Shown piece after piece: positions 7,400 through 15,941 of a DNA stretch of 64,000 bases (the stretch's first letter is position 1; every line of letters starts with the position of its first letter). The DNA comes from CBDCGS01 sp965216915. GTDB lineage: Bacteria; Pseudomonadota; Alphaproteobacteria; UBA828. Position numbers and translations under genes: made by a program. The notes under the pieces were generated by a model. The model was given only the letters and a program-made list of their open reading frames with translations, was not told where the DNA came from and did not search any database. The stretch is from contig CBDCGS010000010.1 in the NCBI GenBank assembly GCA_965216915.1, positions 805,111-869,110 of the forward strand, written 5' to 3'.

Positions 7400-9691
7400 G
7401 TGAGCGCAAACACGCGAAAGCCAGATCCGCTCGCCCTCATTGCGAGCGCCCTGCAGATCGGCCCCTCGTTGCTCCGGCCGCTGCCGCGCCCGCTCACGGT
7501 GGAAGAGCGCCTCGCGGTCATCCCAACCGAGGACCTACCGCTTCAAGCCGAGACCACGATCCACTGGAACGACCGGCAAGTGCCCTTCGTGGAGGCGAGC
7601 ACGGACGATGACCTGGCCTTCGCGGTGGGCATGGTGCACGCGCATCTGAGGCTCGGCCAGATGGAGATCTCGCGCCGGGTCGCGACCGGGCGGCTCTCCG
7701 AGATGGCGGGGCCGATCGCGATCGACATCGACCACTCGCTTCGCGTGCTCGATCTTGGCCGCGCGGTGCCGGACATCGAAGCGGTCATGCCGGATGACAC
7801 GCGCGCATGGATCGACAATTTCGTGCGCGGCGTGAACTACTATGTCGATCATGCGGACGCGCTGCCGCCCGAGTTCGACCTTCTCGGGCTTGGCCGCGAA
7901 CCGTGGACTCCGGCCGACGTGCTGACCCTGGGCCGGCTCACCGCGACGGACGTCAACTGGCTGGTTTGGCTGCCGCTGCTCAAGTTCCGCGACGATCCGG
8001 AGTGGCCGCGCCTTTGGCAACGGCTCATCGATACCGGCGGCGCGTCGCTGCCGAGCTTTCGCAAGCCCGGGCGTCTCGCCTTTCTCAGCCGGCTGCTCGG
8101 CGGGCTCGGGCGCTCGGGCAGCAATGCCATCGCGGTCTCCGCGCGGCGCAGCAGCACGGGCGCCGCGATGGTCGCGAACGACCCGCACCTCAACATCATG
8201 CTGCCCAACCTCTGGCTGATCATCGGCTGCAAATCGCCGAGCTACCACATGGTGGGCAAGATGCTGCCGGGCCTGCCCTTCGTCGGCCTCGGCCGCAACC
8301 CGCACATCGCGTGGGGCGGCACCAACATGCGCGCCGCGAGCAGCGATCTCTACGCGGTCGAGCCGCTCGGGCCGGATGAGATCGAGACGCGGGAGGTCAC
8401 CATTGGCGTGCGCGGTTGGGCCGATCAAAAGGTGACCGTGCGCTCCTGCCGGCTTGGACCAATCCTCTCCGACACCTCGGTGGCGAAGGAAGCGGGGTGC
8501 CCGCCGGTCGCGCTACGCTGGCTCGGCTATGCGCCAAGCGATGAGCTGACCGCCATGCTGCGCATGAACCGCGCGACCAACTGGGCGGAGTATCGCGCGG
8601 CGTTCCGCACCTTCGGCGTGCCCGGCCTCAACATGCTCTATGCCGATACGCTGGGAAACATCGGGCAGATTCTCGCGGTGCACCTCCCCGACCGGCGGGA
8701 CTTCCGCCCTCCCGATCTCATTCTCGACCCGCATGACCCGGCGGCCGATTGGGGCGCGACGCTCTGCGCGGATGACCTGCCCATGAGCTTCAACCCACGC
8801 GAGGGCTATCTCGTCTCGGCGAACAACCGGCCGGTCGAGGCGCAAACGGCGATCAGCTATTTTTTCGCGCCCGACGACCGCCTGGAGCGGATTCAGAGCC
8901 TGCTCGAAGGCGTCGACAAGGTCGACCTCGCGCGCCTCCAAGCCATACAGCAAGACGTCTACATGCCCTCGGCGGCCAAGCTGAACGCCCTGTTCGTGGC
9001 CAAGATCGACGAAGCCGCCATCGGGCATGGCATGAACGGCGGGGAGAGCGCGGTGATCGATCTCCTGCGCGCGTGGGATGCGCACTATCACATCGAGTCG
9101 CGCGGCTCGCTCGCCTTCGAGCTAGTGCTGTTTCACTTCACGCGGCTTTTCTCGGGCGACACCCTGGCCGAATACGCCGCCGCCGCGCACTCCGGCGTCG
9201 TGCGGCTCAAGAGCCTCCTCGTGGAAGACATCGCGGGCGCGGCGACGCCGGAGCTGATCGATGCGCTCCGTGCCGCCATCCGCGCCGCGGCGCGTGACAT
9301 GGGCCGCTTCGCCAATTGGGGCGAGATGCATCGCATGCGGCTCGACCATCCGCTTGCGGTCGTGCCCGGCATCGGCCGGCGCTACCGGTTTGGCGACTAT
9401 CCGGTCGCGGGCAGCAGCGACACCGTGATGAAAACGGCGCATGGCCTCACCGACCAGCGCCATGGCACACCCTATGGCGCCGTCTCGCGCCACATCTCCG
9501 ATCTCTCGGATCCCGATCGGAACTTCTTCGCCCTGCTCGGCGGCCAGGACGGCTGGCTCAACAGCAGCACCTTCGTGGATCAGGTGGCCCTTTGGCGCCA
9601 GGGCCGCTACATCCAGGTGCCGCTTCGCCTCTCGACGGTGCGGACGACCTTCGCCCACCGCTCGGTGCTGCACCCGCGCACGTCGATGTAG
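7400..9691 (+). CDS. penicillin acylase family protein (S45 Ntn-hydrolase)
   Basis: N-terminal-nucleophile amidase that should self-cleave into alpha and beta chains. The predicted beta-chain start and nucleophile is Ser241 in RSGSNAIAVS. The beta chain then shows VANDPHL and further S45 motifs such as YHMVGKMLPGLPFVGLGRN, AWGGTN and VSANNRP. The length of 763 residues is usual for the family. The start is a GTG at 7400; an ATG fourteen bases earlier runs into a stop. Unusually for S45 enzymes, no Sec or Tat signal peptide is visible, so a cytoplasmic location is possible. It lies 127 bases upstream of an acyl-CoA ligase, suggesting hydrolysis of an N-acyl amide whose fatty acid is then activated. 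Confidence 0.9.
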   Translation: MSANTRKPDPLALIASALQIGPSLLRPLPRPLTVEERLAVIPTEDLPLQAETTIHWNDRQVPFVEASTDDDLAFAVGMVHAHLRLGQMEISRRVATGRLSEMAGPIAIDIDHSLRVLDLGRAVPDIEAVMPDDTRAWIDNFVRGVNYYVDHADALPPEFDLLGLGREPWTPADVLTLGRLTATDVNWLVWLPLLKFRDDPEWPRLWQRLIDTGGASLPSFRKPGRLAFLSRLLGGLGRSGSNAIAVSARRSSTGAAMVANDPHLNIMLPNLWLIIGCKSPSYHMVGKMLPGLPFVGLGRNPHIAWGGTNMRAASSDLYAVEPLGPDEIETREVTIGVRGWADQKVTVRSCRLGPILSDTSVAKEAGCPPVALRWLGYAPSDELTAMLRMNRATNWAEYRAAFRTFGVPGLNMLYADTLGNIGQILAVHLPDRRDFRPPDLILDPHDPAADWGATLCADDLPMSFNPREGYLVSANNRPVEAQTAISYFFAPDDRLERIQSLLEGVDKVDLARLQAIQQDVYMPSAAKLNALFVAKIDEAAIGHGMNGGESAVIDLLRAWDAHYHIESRGSLAFELVLFHFTRLFSGDTLAEYAAAAHSGVVRLKSLLVEDIAGAATPELIDALRAAIRAAARDMGRFANWGEMHRMRLDHPLAVVPGIGRRYRFGDYPVAGSSDTVMKTAHGLTDQRHGTPYGAVSRHISDLSDPDRNFFALLGGQDGWLNSSTFVDQVALWRQGRYIQVPLRLSTVRTTFAHRSVLHPRTSM

Positions 9692-9818
9692 GGCGCGCCG
9701 CCGTCACCGTTTTGCCACCACCGGACGTTAAGAGGTTGCGCGTACCCTGAGAATTCGTGCCGGCGCGGGTCGCGTGGGCACGCAGAGGGTGTGACGAACC
9801 GTTAACCAGAAAAAGCCG

Positions 9819-11639
9819 ATGCGAGCCCAGGTGACGGATGAGCATGGCGCCGAGCGGAGCGGCGAAAGACGCGGCCGCGATCGGCCCTTTGCGCGTCTCA
9901 AGCGGCTGTTCCGGCGCAACCGATCCATCGTCCCCGAGGCAGCGCGCTCGATCGATGCGGCGCCGACGCCCTGGCTTCGCGCCTATCCGCCGGGACTGGA
10001 CTGGCGCGCGCCGATCGCCGAGCGGCCCCTGCCGGAGATCCTCGACGAGATCGCGCTCACCCTCCCGGAAAAAGCCTGCCTCAACTTCTTTGGTCGTGCG
10101 CAGAGCTACCGCGAGGTGGCGCGCCTGGTCGATCGCGCGGCCGCCGGGTTTCGGGCGCTCGGCGTCGACAAAGGGGTCAATGTCGGGCTGATCCTTCCCA
10201 ACACGCCGCACTACGTCATTTGCTACTACGCGGTGCTCAAGGCCGGCGGCACCGTGGTTAACTACAATCCGCTCTATGCCGAGGCCGAGATCGCCCGCCA
10301 GGCGCGCGATTCACACACGCGGATCATGGTCACGCTCGACCTGGTCTCGATCTACCCCAAGCTCGTCAAGGTCCTGGACGAGACGCCGATTGAAACCGTC
10401 GTCACCTGCTCGATGCTCGAGGTGCTGCCGCTTCGTCAGCGCGCGCTTTTCGCGCTGCTGCGCCGCTCCGAGGTGGCGCAGGTGCCGAACGACGAGCGCC
10501 ATGTGCGCTTCGCCGCGCTGATCGCGCACGCTCCCATCGAGGCGCCGACGCCGATCGACCCGCAGCGTGACATCGCCGTGCTGCAATATACCGGCGGTAC
10601 GACGGGCGAGCCCAAGGGCGCGATGCTCACCCATGCCGCGCTCAGCGCAAACGCCGCGCAGGCCCACCTCTGGTTCCCCTCGCAGCGCGCGGGCGAGGAG
10701 CGCATCCTCGGCGTCTTGCCGCTCTTCCACGTGTTCGGCATGACCGTGGTGATGAACGCCGGGCTGCTGATCGGCGCGGAGCTGATCCTGCTGCCGCGGT
10801 TCAAGATCGACGGGATGCTCAAGGCCATCGCCAAGCACAGGCCGACGCTGTTTCCCGGCGTGCCGACGATCTACGCCATGATCAACGAGCATGACGGGCT
10901 CGAGCGCTACGATCTCTCCTCAATCACCTATTGCCTCTCGGGCGGCGCGCCGCTGCCGGTCGCGGTCAAGCGGCGCTTCGAGGCATCGACCGGCTGCGCC
11001 CTCGTCGAAGGGTACGGCCTGAGCGAGGCAGCGCCCGTCGTGACCTGCAATCCGTTCGCCGGCACCAACAAGGCTGGTTCCGCCGGCCTGCCGCTGCCCG
11101 GCACCATGGTCGAGATCGTTTCGCTCGAAAACCGCGATCGCTTGCTGCCGGTCGGCGAGACCGGCGAGGTTTGCGTGCGCGGGCCCCAGCTCATGACCGG
11201 CTATTGGCAACGCCCGGACGAGGACGCATTCACCATACGGCACGGCCGGCTGCACACGGGCGACATCGGCTATCTCGACGACGAGGGCTATCTCCATCTC
11301 GTCGGTCGCCTCAAGGAGCTGATACTGGTCGGCGGCTACAACGTCTATCCGCGTGTCGTTGAGGAAGCCATCATGAGCCACCCGGCGGTCGCCGAGGCGG
11401 CGGTGTGCGGGGTTCCGGACGAGCGCTTCGGCGAGGGCATCCGCGCCTATGTGTGCCTGCGACCCGGCGAGACGCTCTCAGCCGGCTCCATGCGCGCCTA
11501 CCTCAAGGACAAGATCGCCTCGTTCGAGATGCCGCGCCGCTTCGTGTTTCGTGACTCGCTTCCCAAGACGGATGTGGGCAAGATCGCGAAGCGCGTCCTC
11601 CTGGAAGAGGACGGTATCCTCGAGCGAGACGGCGAATGA
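9819..11639 (+). CDS. long-chain-fatty-acid CoA ligase (AMP-binding, FadD-like)
   Basis: Adenylates a carboxylic acid and transfers it to CoA. The 606 residues carry the AMP-binding P-loop YTGGTTGEPKG at about 257-267, the core motif GYGLSEAAPV, the hinge region with HTGDIGYLDDEGYLHLVGRLKELI, and the C-terminal catalytic Lys in PKTDVGKIAKR. An Arg-rich N-terminal extension of about 35 residues precedes the domain. The stop overlaps the following acyl-CoA dehydrogenase start (ATGA), so the two are translationally coupled. The chain length of the substrate is not evident, but FadD-type motifs favour medium or long chains. No strong Shine-Dalgarno precedes the ATG. Confidence 0.92.
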   Translation: MRAQVTDEHGAERSGERRGRDRPFARLKRLFRRNRSIVPEAARSIDAAPTPWLRAYPPGLDWRAPIAERPLPEILDEIALTLPEKACLNFFGRAQSYREVARLVDRAAAGFRALGVDKGVNVGLILPNTPHYVICYYAVLKAGGTVVNYNPLYAEAEIARQARDSHTRIMVTLDLVSIYPKLVKVLDETPIETVVTCSMLEVLPLRQRALFALLRRSEVAQVPNDERHVRFAALIAHAPIEAPTPIDPQRDIAVLQYTGGTTGEPKGAMLTHAALSANAAQAHLWFPSQRAGEERILGVLPLFHVFGMTVVMNAGLLIGAELILLPRFKIDGMLKAIAKHRPTLFPGVPTIYAMINEHDGLERYDLSSITYCLSGGAPLPVAVKRRFEASTGCALVEGYGLSEAAPVVTCNPFAGTNKAGSAGLPLPGTMVEIVSLENRDRLLPVGETGEVCVRGPQLMTGYWQRPDEDAFTIRHGRLHTGDIGYLDDEGYLHLVGRLKELILVGGYNVYPRVVEEAIMSHPAVAEAAVCGVPDERFGEGIRAYVCLRPGETLSAGSMRAYLKDKIASFEMPRRFVFRDSLPKTDVGKIAKRVLLEEDGILERDGE

Positions 11640-13333
11640 GCGCGGCGACCGACCCCCAACCGCTCCCCAATCTCTATGACGCCGACCCGATGCTCCGCGC
11701 TCTGCTCGTGCGCGCGCCTTGGGTGAGCGATGACGACCGCGCGCGGCTCGGCGATTTCGGCGCCTGGGTCGCGGACGTGGTCGAGCCGCAGGCCGATTTC
11801 ACGAGCCGCCGCGCGCCGCCCGTGCTCGAGACACAGGACGTCGATGGCCGCGCGGTCTCGGTTGTCCGCCACAATCCGCTTTACGATGCCGCGCATCGCG
11901 AGGTCTACGCGCGCGGCATCGTCGGCTTGAACTACGGGCCGAGCCCCCGCCCCTTCGCGCTCACCTTCGCGATGGGCTACATGCTCTCGCAGTCCGATAT
12001 CTCCATCCACTGCCCGGTGACGCTCACCGGCGCGGTCGCCTATGTGTTGGATCGCTTCGCCCCCGCAGCCGTGAAGGAGCCGGCGCTGCACGACCTGACC
12101 CGGATGGACGGCAAGGCCAAGACCGGGGGCACCTGGGCCACCGAGAAGCATGGCGGCAGCGATGTCGGCGGCACGACCTCCACGGCGCGGCCGACCAATC
12201 ACGGCGTTGCCATCACCGGCCTCAAATGGTTCGCGAGCAATGTCGACGGCGGCTACGCGCTCGCCACCGCGCGGCCGCCGGGCGCGCCCGATGGCACCGC
12301 GGGCCTCGGCCTCTATCTGATCCCGGCCGCCATGCCCGACGGCACGCCCAACCGCTATCGCATTCGCCGCTTGAAGGAGAAGCTCGGCACGCGCGGGCTC
12401 GCCACCGGCGAGATCGAGCTCCACGAGGCACACGCCATCGAGGTCGCGCCGCCGCCGGAAGGCTTCAAGATGATGATGGCGGCGCTCGGCTATAGCCGCA
12501 TCCACAACGCCATGGCGTCCGCCGGCGTGCTGCGCCGCGCGCTGCACGAGGCCGCCTCTTACGCCGCCGTGCGCCCCGCCTTCGGGCATATGCTCGACGC
12601 GCATCCGATGGTGCAGGACCAGCTGCTGACCCTCCTGGTCCGCCACGAGGCCGGCACCGCGCTCGCCTGGGCCTCGGCGCTCGCTTTCGATGCCGTGCAG
12701 AGCGATCCCGCGGACGAGCCCTGGTCGCGCATCACGACCGCTCTCGCCAAATATCTCACGGCCGAATGGGCAATCGAGAGCGCGAGCACGGCGATCGAGA
12801 TCCTCGGCGGCAACGGCTACACCGAGGAGTATGCGACCGCACGCTTGCTGCGCGACGCGCAGGTGCTCACGGTGTGGGAAGGCCCGCCCAACATCCAGGC
12901 GCACGAACTGCTACGGCTCGTCGCAGGCCGGTATCCCGGCTACGACGCTCTGGCGGCGCGCGTGCACGCCATCTGCGACGCCGCGCCGGGCCCGCTCGCG
13001 CCCGGTGCCGCGTCGCTCCGCGCGTCGCTCGACCGCTGCGGCCAAGCGATCGCGCTCATCCGCGATGAGCCGCGCCAGGGGCCCCGCCTCGCCCGCCGGC
13101 TCCTCGACCTCATGGCGCGCACGCTCGCCGGCGCGCTGCTGCTGGAGCATGCGACCGCCGACCTCGCAGCCGGCGACGCGCGGCGCGCGCTGCTTGCGCT
13201 GGCGTTTATCGGACGGGAGATCGAGCGTACGGACGGGCTTGGCGCGGCGCCGACGCTGGCGGAACGCCACGTGCCTGCGCTGCTCGCCCATGAGGCGATC
13301 GCCCCCACGACCTTGGCCGCGCGCACGACATAG
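11636..13333 (+). CDS. acyl-CoA dehydrogenase, AidB-like subfamily
   Basis: FAD-dependent dehydrogenase of 565 residues, longer than the usual ~380 because of a C-terminal helical extension after about residue 430. The N-terminal part has the AidB-type start (NLYDADPMLRALL) rather than a standard ACAD start. FAD/acyl-CoA core signatures are TGGTWATEKHGGSDVGGT, LKEKLGTRGLATGE and EILGGNGYTEEYATARLLRDAQVLTVWEG. AidB itself is a DNA-associated alkylation-response protein with weak dehydrogenase activity, but the ATGA coupling to an acyl-CoA ligase here argues for a role in acyl-CoA oxidation. Function remains an inference. Confidence 0.88.
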   Translation: MSAATDPQPLPNLYDADPMLRALLVRAPWVSDDDRARLGDFGAWVADVVEPQADFTSRRAPPVLETQDVDGRAVSVVRHNPLYDAAHREVYARGIVGLNYGPSPRPFALTFAMGYMLSQSDISIHCPVTLTGAVAYVLDRFAPAAVKEPALHDLTRMDGKAKTGGTWATEKHGGSDVGGTTSTARPTNHGVAITGLKWFASNVDGGYALATARPPGAPDGTAGLGLYLIPAAMPDGTPNRYRIRRLKEKLGTRGLATGEIELHEAHAIEVAPPPEGFKMMMAALGYSRIHNAMASAGVLRRALHEAASYAAVRPAFGHMLDAHPMVQDQLLTLLVRHEAGTALAWASALAFDAVQSDPADEPWSRITTALAKYLTAEWAIESASTAIEILGGNGYTEEYATARLLRDAQVLTVWEGPPNIQAHELLRLVAGRYPGYDALAARVHAICDAAPGPLAPGAASLRASLDRCGQAIALIRDEPRQGPRLARRLLDLMARTLAGALLLEHATADLAAGDARRALLALAFIGREIERTDGLGAAPTLAERHVPALLAHEAIAPTTLAARTT

Positions 13334-13390
13334 GCACGCCGGACCCGGGTGCTGGGTGCGCTCGCCCGACCATTGCGCCGGGCATCACGC

Positions 13391-13525
13391 TCAGGGAAGG
13401 ACGCCGACGCCGATGAGAGCGGCGAGCACGACGACCGCGACGGTCACGACCGAGAGCACCGCGATGTAGGGAAGGCGCTGCCGGGTCATCTCCTCGAGAG
13501 AGGGGCCCTCGTGATGCGAATCCAT
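13391..13525 (-). CDS. small single-pass membrane protein, 44 residues, uncharacterised
   Basis: A short open frame with a near-ideal Shine-Dalgarno (AGGAG, six bases before the ATG). The product starts with a polar segment rich in His and Glu (MDSHHEGPSLEEMTRQR), followed by about 24 strongly hydrophobic residues (Ile21 to Val42) and ends LP. This is the layout of a small inner-membrane protein with the N-terminus inside. The His-rich start and single helix faintly recall subunit IV of aa3-type cytochrome oxidases, but no oxidase gene is near and I do not claim it. The gene converges on the acyl-CoA dehydrogenase, and its ribosome-binding site abuts the edge of the mosaic repeat upstream, which may also carry its promoter. 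Confidence 0.6.
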   Translation of the reverse strand: MDSHHEGPSLEEMTRQRLPYIAVLSVVTVAVVVLAALIGVGVLP

Positions 13526-13534
13526 GTGGCACTC

Positions 13535-13641
13535 CTAGAGCAAATCCCGAGCAGGTGGAAACACCTGCGACGACGCATTTGCGTCCATTCCAATGAGATC
13601 GAGCATTTCACGTGAGCATGAGTGAACGTGAAATGCTCTAG
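13535..13641 (+). repeat. mosaic intergenic repeat, copy A (complete, two palindromes)
   Basis: A 107-base element with inverted ends CTAGAGCA and TGCTCTAG. It holds two palindromes: GCAGGTG/CACCTGC at 13551-13568 and a perfect 13-base pair GAGCATTTCACGT/ACGTGAAATGCTC at 13601-13638. The same sequence recurs at 22174-22234 (reverse, first module only) and 59439-59543 (forward). Size and bipartite design resemble the RIME elements of rhizobia. This copy lies just upstream of the small membrane protein gene. Confidence 0.9.
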
Positions 13642-13704
13642 CGTTGCGACGCGGCGCAGTCTGCTCAGATCGGGCCCCTCGCACAAGCCTTTTGCACCGC
13701 GTCG

Positions 13705-13792
13705 GCAAGATCACCTGGGGACCGTACGCGCCCGGCGACAAGCCCGTGAAGAGGTCGTTGCCGTTGGCATCGGTGGTGGTGGTGTCGATCTG
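13705..13792 (-). pseudogene. decayed fragment of a Cna-B/SdrD-like surface protein domain
   Basis: The minus strand reads TTTTDANGNDLFTGLSPGAY, very like the TDANGNYLFTGLxPGxY signature of SdrD B-like/Cna-B repeats in large surface proteins. The frame continues open on either side, but the flanking residues show no related sequence and there is no start, signal peptide or second repeat. I read it as a remnant of a larger gene. A chance match cannot be excluded without a profile search. Confidence 0.35.
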
Positions 13793-13927
13793 ACAGATGC
13801 GCGAACATCGTCCGCCAGGCCGCCCACACTGCGCTATCGGGCCGGGCGGCGCCTCGTGGCGGGCGGGCGGCCAATTCACGCTTTGTGCGACGCGGCACGC
13901 CTGCTAGCTATGCGTCATCACGGCGCA

Positions 13928-14017
13928 GGATGGGTGGCCGAGCGGTTGAAGGCACCGGTCTTGAAAACCGGCAGGGGTTCGCGCCCCTCGTGGGTTCGAA
14001 TCCCACCCCATCCGCCA
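13928..14017 (+). tRNA. tRNA-Ser (anticodon UGA)
   Basis: Class II tRNA of 90 bases with an encoded CCA end. The acceptor stem GGATGGG pairs with CCCATCC, followed by discriminator G. The anticodon loop CTTGAAA gives UGA for UCA codons. There is a long variable arm (stem with CAGGGG and CCCCTCG) and the T-arm GTGGG-TTCGAAT-CCCAC. No second copy of its 3' end is present in the window, so there is no sign of an integrated element using it as attachment site. Confidence 0.97.
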
Positions 14018-14564
14018 GTTTGTCTCGATAACGAACTGATGTTGGCTGTCGCCCTCCATGGCGATCATCCGGCACCATAGTACGGTGTGATGACATAACA
14101 CTTCGGTAGCCGGCCCGAAGGTGCTCGGGGCTGGCCACGAGGCGCTGAGGCCGCGCCGTGTCGGGCCGTTTCCGTTCCGCATGTTTTTCACATGGTGATC
14201 GCGCCAAATCTAAACGCCGGCCGGTGGAGCGATGGGCCGGTCTTGGCGGAGTTAGTCAGCCTTGTGTGAAAGAGCGGACCTGCGCCGGGCGGGAGCCAAC
14301 TTGGCTGACTAGCCTTGAGCCTACGGACTTTGATCCGCGTGATGGCAAAGATTGGCTATCGATAATGGCGGTTTTTGGTTTGGCTGCTTGGACGGAGAGC
14401 GAACCCTCGCCGTGGCGGTCGGCCAGGGCGGCGCTTCCCTTCGACGAACGCTCCTTTGATGTTTCTTTCCGGCGGTGAATCGTTGTGGAATGATAGTGTT
14501 CGACACATGGTTAGGACGATGCCGGCCGGCGACAAGCCAGCGGTAAAGACACAGGGAGGCGAAT
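14018..14564 (+). other. non-coding stretch between tRNA-Ser and an ABC operon
   Basis: About 550 bases without a credible gene in any frame; the short open frames have no recognisable product or ribosome-binding site. It contains one notable inverted repeat (listed separately), and must hold the promoter of the ABC operon that starts at 14565. No transposase remnant or tRNA duplicate was seen. Confidence 0.6.
14253..14311 (+). promoter_or_regulatory. inverted repeat, possible operator upstream of ABC operon
   Basis: Perfect 9-base arms TAGTCAGCC (14253-14261) and GGCTGACTA (14303-14311), 41 bases apart, about 250 bases before the ABC binding-protein start. The spacing is long for a single operator, so it may be two half-sites of a looping or tandem-bound regulator, or the base of an RNA stem. 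No regulator gene is adjacent. Confidence 0.3.
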
Positions 14565-15932
14565 GTGAAGCGGTATGGAAAAGACGGGCTGACGGCAACG
14601 GAGATCGCAAAAAAGCATCTTTCGAGTCCGGGTCGGCGGAATTTCCTCAAAGGAATGGGCCTAGCGGGCGCCGGCATTGTCGGTGCGTCCTCAGGCATGC
14701 TCGCGCAGATCAATGACGGTGCGCGCGCCGAAGGCGATCCGATCCCCGTCGGCGGATGCGTGCCGCTGACAGGATGGGCGGCATCCGACGGAATCGAATT
14801 CAAGCGCGGTCTCGAATTTGCGTGCGAAGAGATCAATGCTGTGGGCGGTATTCTCGGCCGGCCGCTCGCGCCGGTCTTCGAGGACAGCGGGAACCAGGGC
14901 GCCGACAACATCATTCCGGCGATGCAGCGTCTGATCGATCGCCACGGGGTCCACGCGATCATCAACGGCTACAACACCGGCGCGGTCACGGCCGAATACG
15001 ACACGATCGCCGACGCCGGCGTGATCTACATCCACGATAACACCGACATCGTACACTACGAGACCGTCGGCAACGATCCCGAGCGCTACTTCTCGATCTT
15101 CATGTCGGATCCGCCGGAGTATTTCTACGGTGCCGGCCTGATCAAATTCCTAAACAATCTGAAGGCAGCGGGCACCTGGGAGCCGCTCAATAACAAGATC
15201 GCGATCGTCACCTCGAGCCAGAACTATTCGGCGGTGATCGCGAACGCGATCGCCGAGAAGGCGCCCGAGGCCGGGTGGGACATCAGCCTCAACGAGACGG
15301 TCGTGGTGCCGATCTCCGAATGGGGGCCGACGCTCCAGAAGATTCGCAATGACCCGCCGGCGGTCATCGCGATCACGCATTGGAGCCCGCAGGATCTCGC
15401 GCAGTTCATGATCCAGTTCGTGCCCAACCCAACCAACAGCCTTTGCTACATGCAGTACGGGCCGTTGCTCCCGGCCTATCGCGAGGTCGGCGGTCAGGCG
15501 GTCGACGGCACGCTTTATTCGACGGTGATCGCGAGCTTGCAGGACGAAATCGGCCTCGCGTTCCGCGACCGCTATCGTGCGAAGTTCGGCGCTGAAGCCG
15601 GTCACACGACGGGCTGCCAGCCCTATGATGCGTGCCATCACTGGGCGATTGCCGCGGCCTTGGCCGGCGGCACGGGCGAGCCCGGCGAGTTCACGCAGAA
15701 CGAGAAGGTTGCCGATCGTCTTCGCCACCTCATCTTCCGGGGCGTTCAGGGCACCACCGACTACATGATCCCTGAGCAGGCGGCGCGGTCCTACCCGACG
15801 CAGACCAATGATCCGTCGCTCGGCATGCCCCATCAGTTCCTGCAGATCCAAGGCATTGAGAATGATGGTGCGCTGATCGCGCCGTCGCCCTATGAGACAG
15901 CGCAATTCCAGGTTCCGCCGTGGTTCTCGTAA
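14565..15932 (+). CDS. HAAT-type ABC transporter substrate-binding protein, Tat-exported (Peripla_BP_6, UrtA/FmdD-like)
   Basis: Periplasmic ligand-binding protein of a branched-chain amino acid (HAAT) type importer. The start is a GTG at 14565, seven bases after GGGAGG; the overlapping ATG at 14563 stops at once. The first 60 residues hold a Tat-type leader with the twin arginine in RRNFLKGMGLAGAG. The mature part begins near IPVGGCVPLTGWAASDGIEFKRG and is more like the urea/amide-binding UrtA/FmdD branch than LivJ, judging by length (455) and motifs such as NGYNTGAVTAEYD. It heads a five-gene operon with two ATPases and two permeases. Ligand unknown; amides, urea or short peptides are possible. 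Confidence 0.88.
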   Translation: MKRYGKDGLTATEIAKKHLSSPGRRNFLKGMGLAGAGIVGASSGMLAQINDGARAEGDPIPVGGCVPLTGWAASDGIEFKRGLEFACEEINAVGGILGRPLAPVFEDSGNQGADNIIPAMQRLIDRHGVHAIINGYNTGAVTAEYDTIADAGVIYIHDNTDIVHYETVGNDPERYFSIFMSDPPEYFYGAGLIKFLNNLKAAGTWEPLNNKIAIVTSSQNYSAVIANAIAEKAPEAGWDISLNETVVVPISEWGPTLQKIRNDPPAVIAITHWSPQDLAQFMIQFVPNPTNSLCYMQYGPLLPAYREVGGQAVDGTLYSTVIASLQDEIGLAFRDRYRAKFGAEAGHTTGCQPYDACHHWAIAAALAGGTGEPGEFTQNEKVADRLRHLIFRGVQGTTDYMIPEQAARSYPTQTNDPSLGMPHQFLQIQGIENDGALIAPSPYETAQFQVPPWFS

Positions 15933-15941
15933 GACGGCTTC

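Noticed and set aside
14342..14360. Possible sigma-54 promoter (TGGC...GGCT) before the ABC operon
   Set aside because: The GG-GC spacing is nine instead of ten and the -12 element is poor.
13928..14564. Genomic island inserted at tRNA-Ser
   Set aside because: No integrase and no duplicated tRNA end; the downstream operon has normal composition and codon use.
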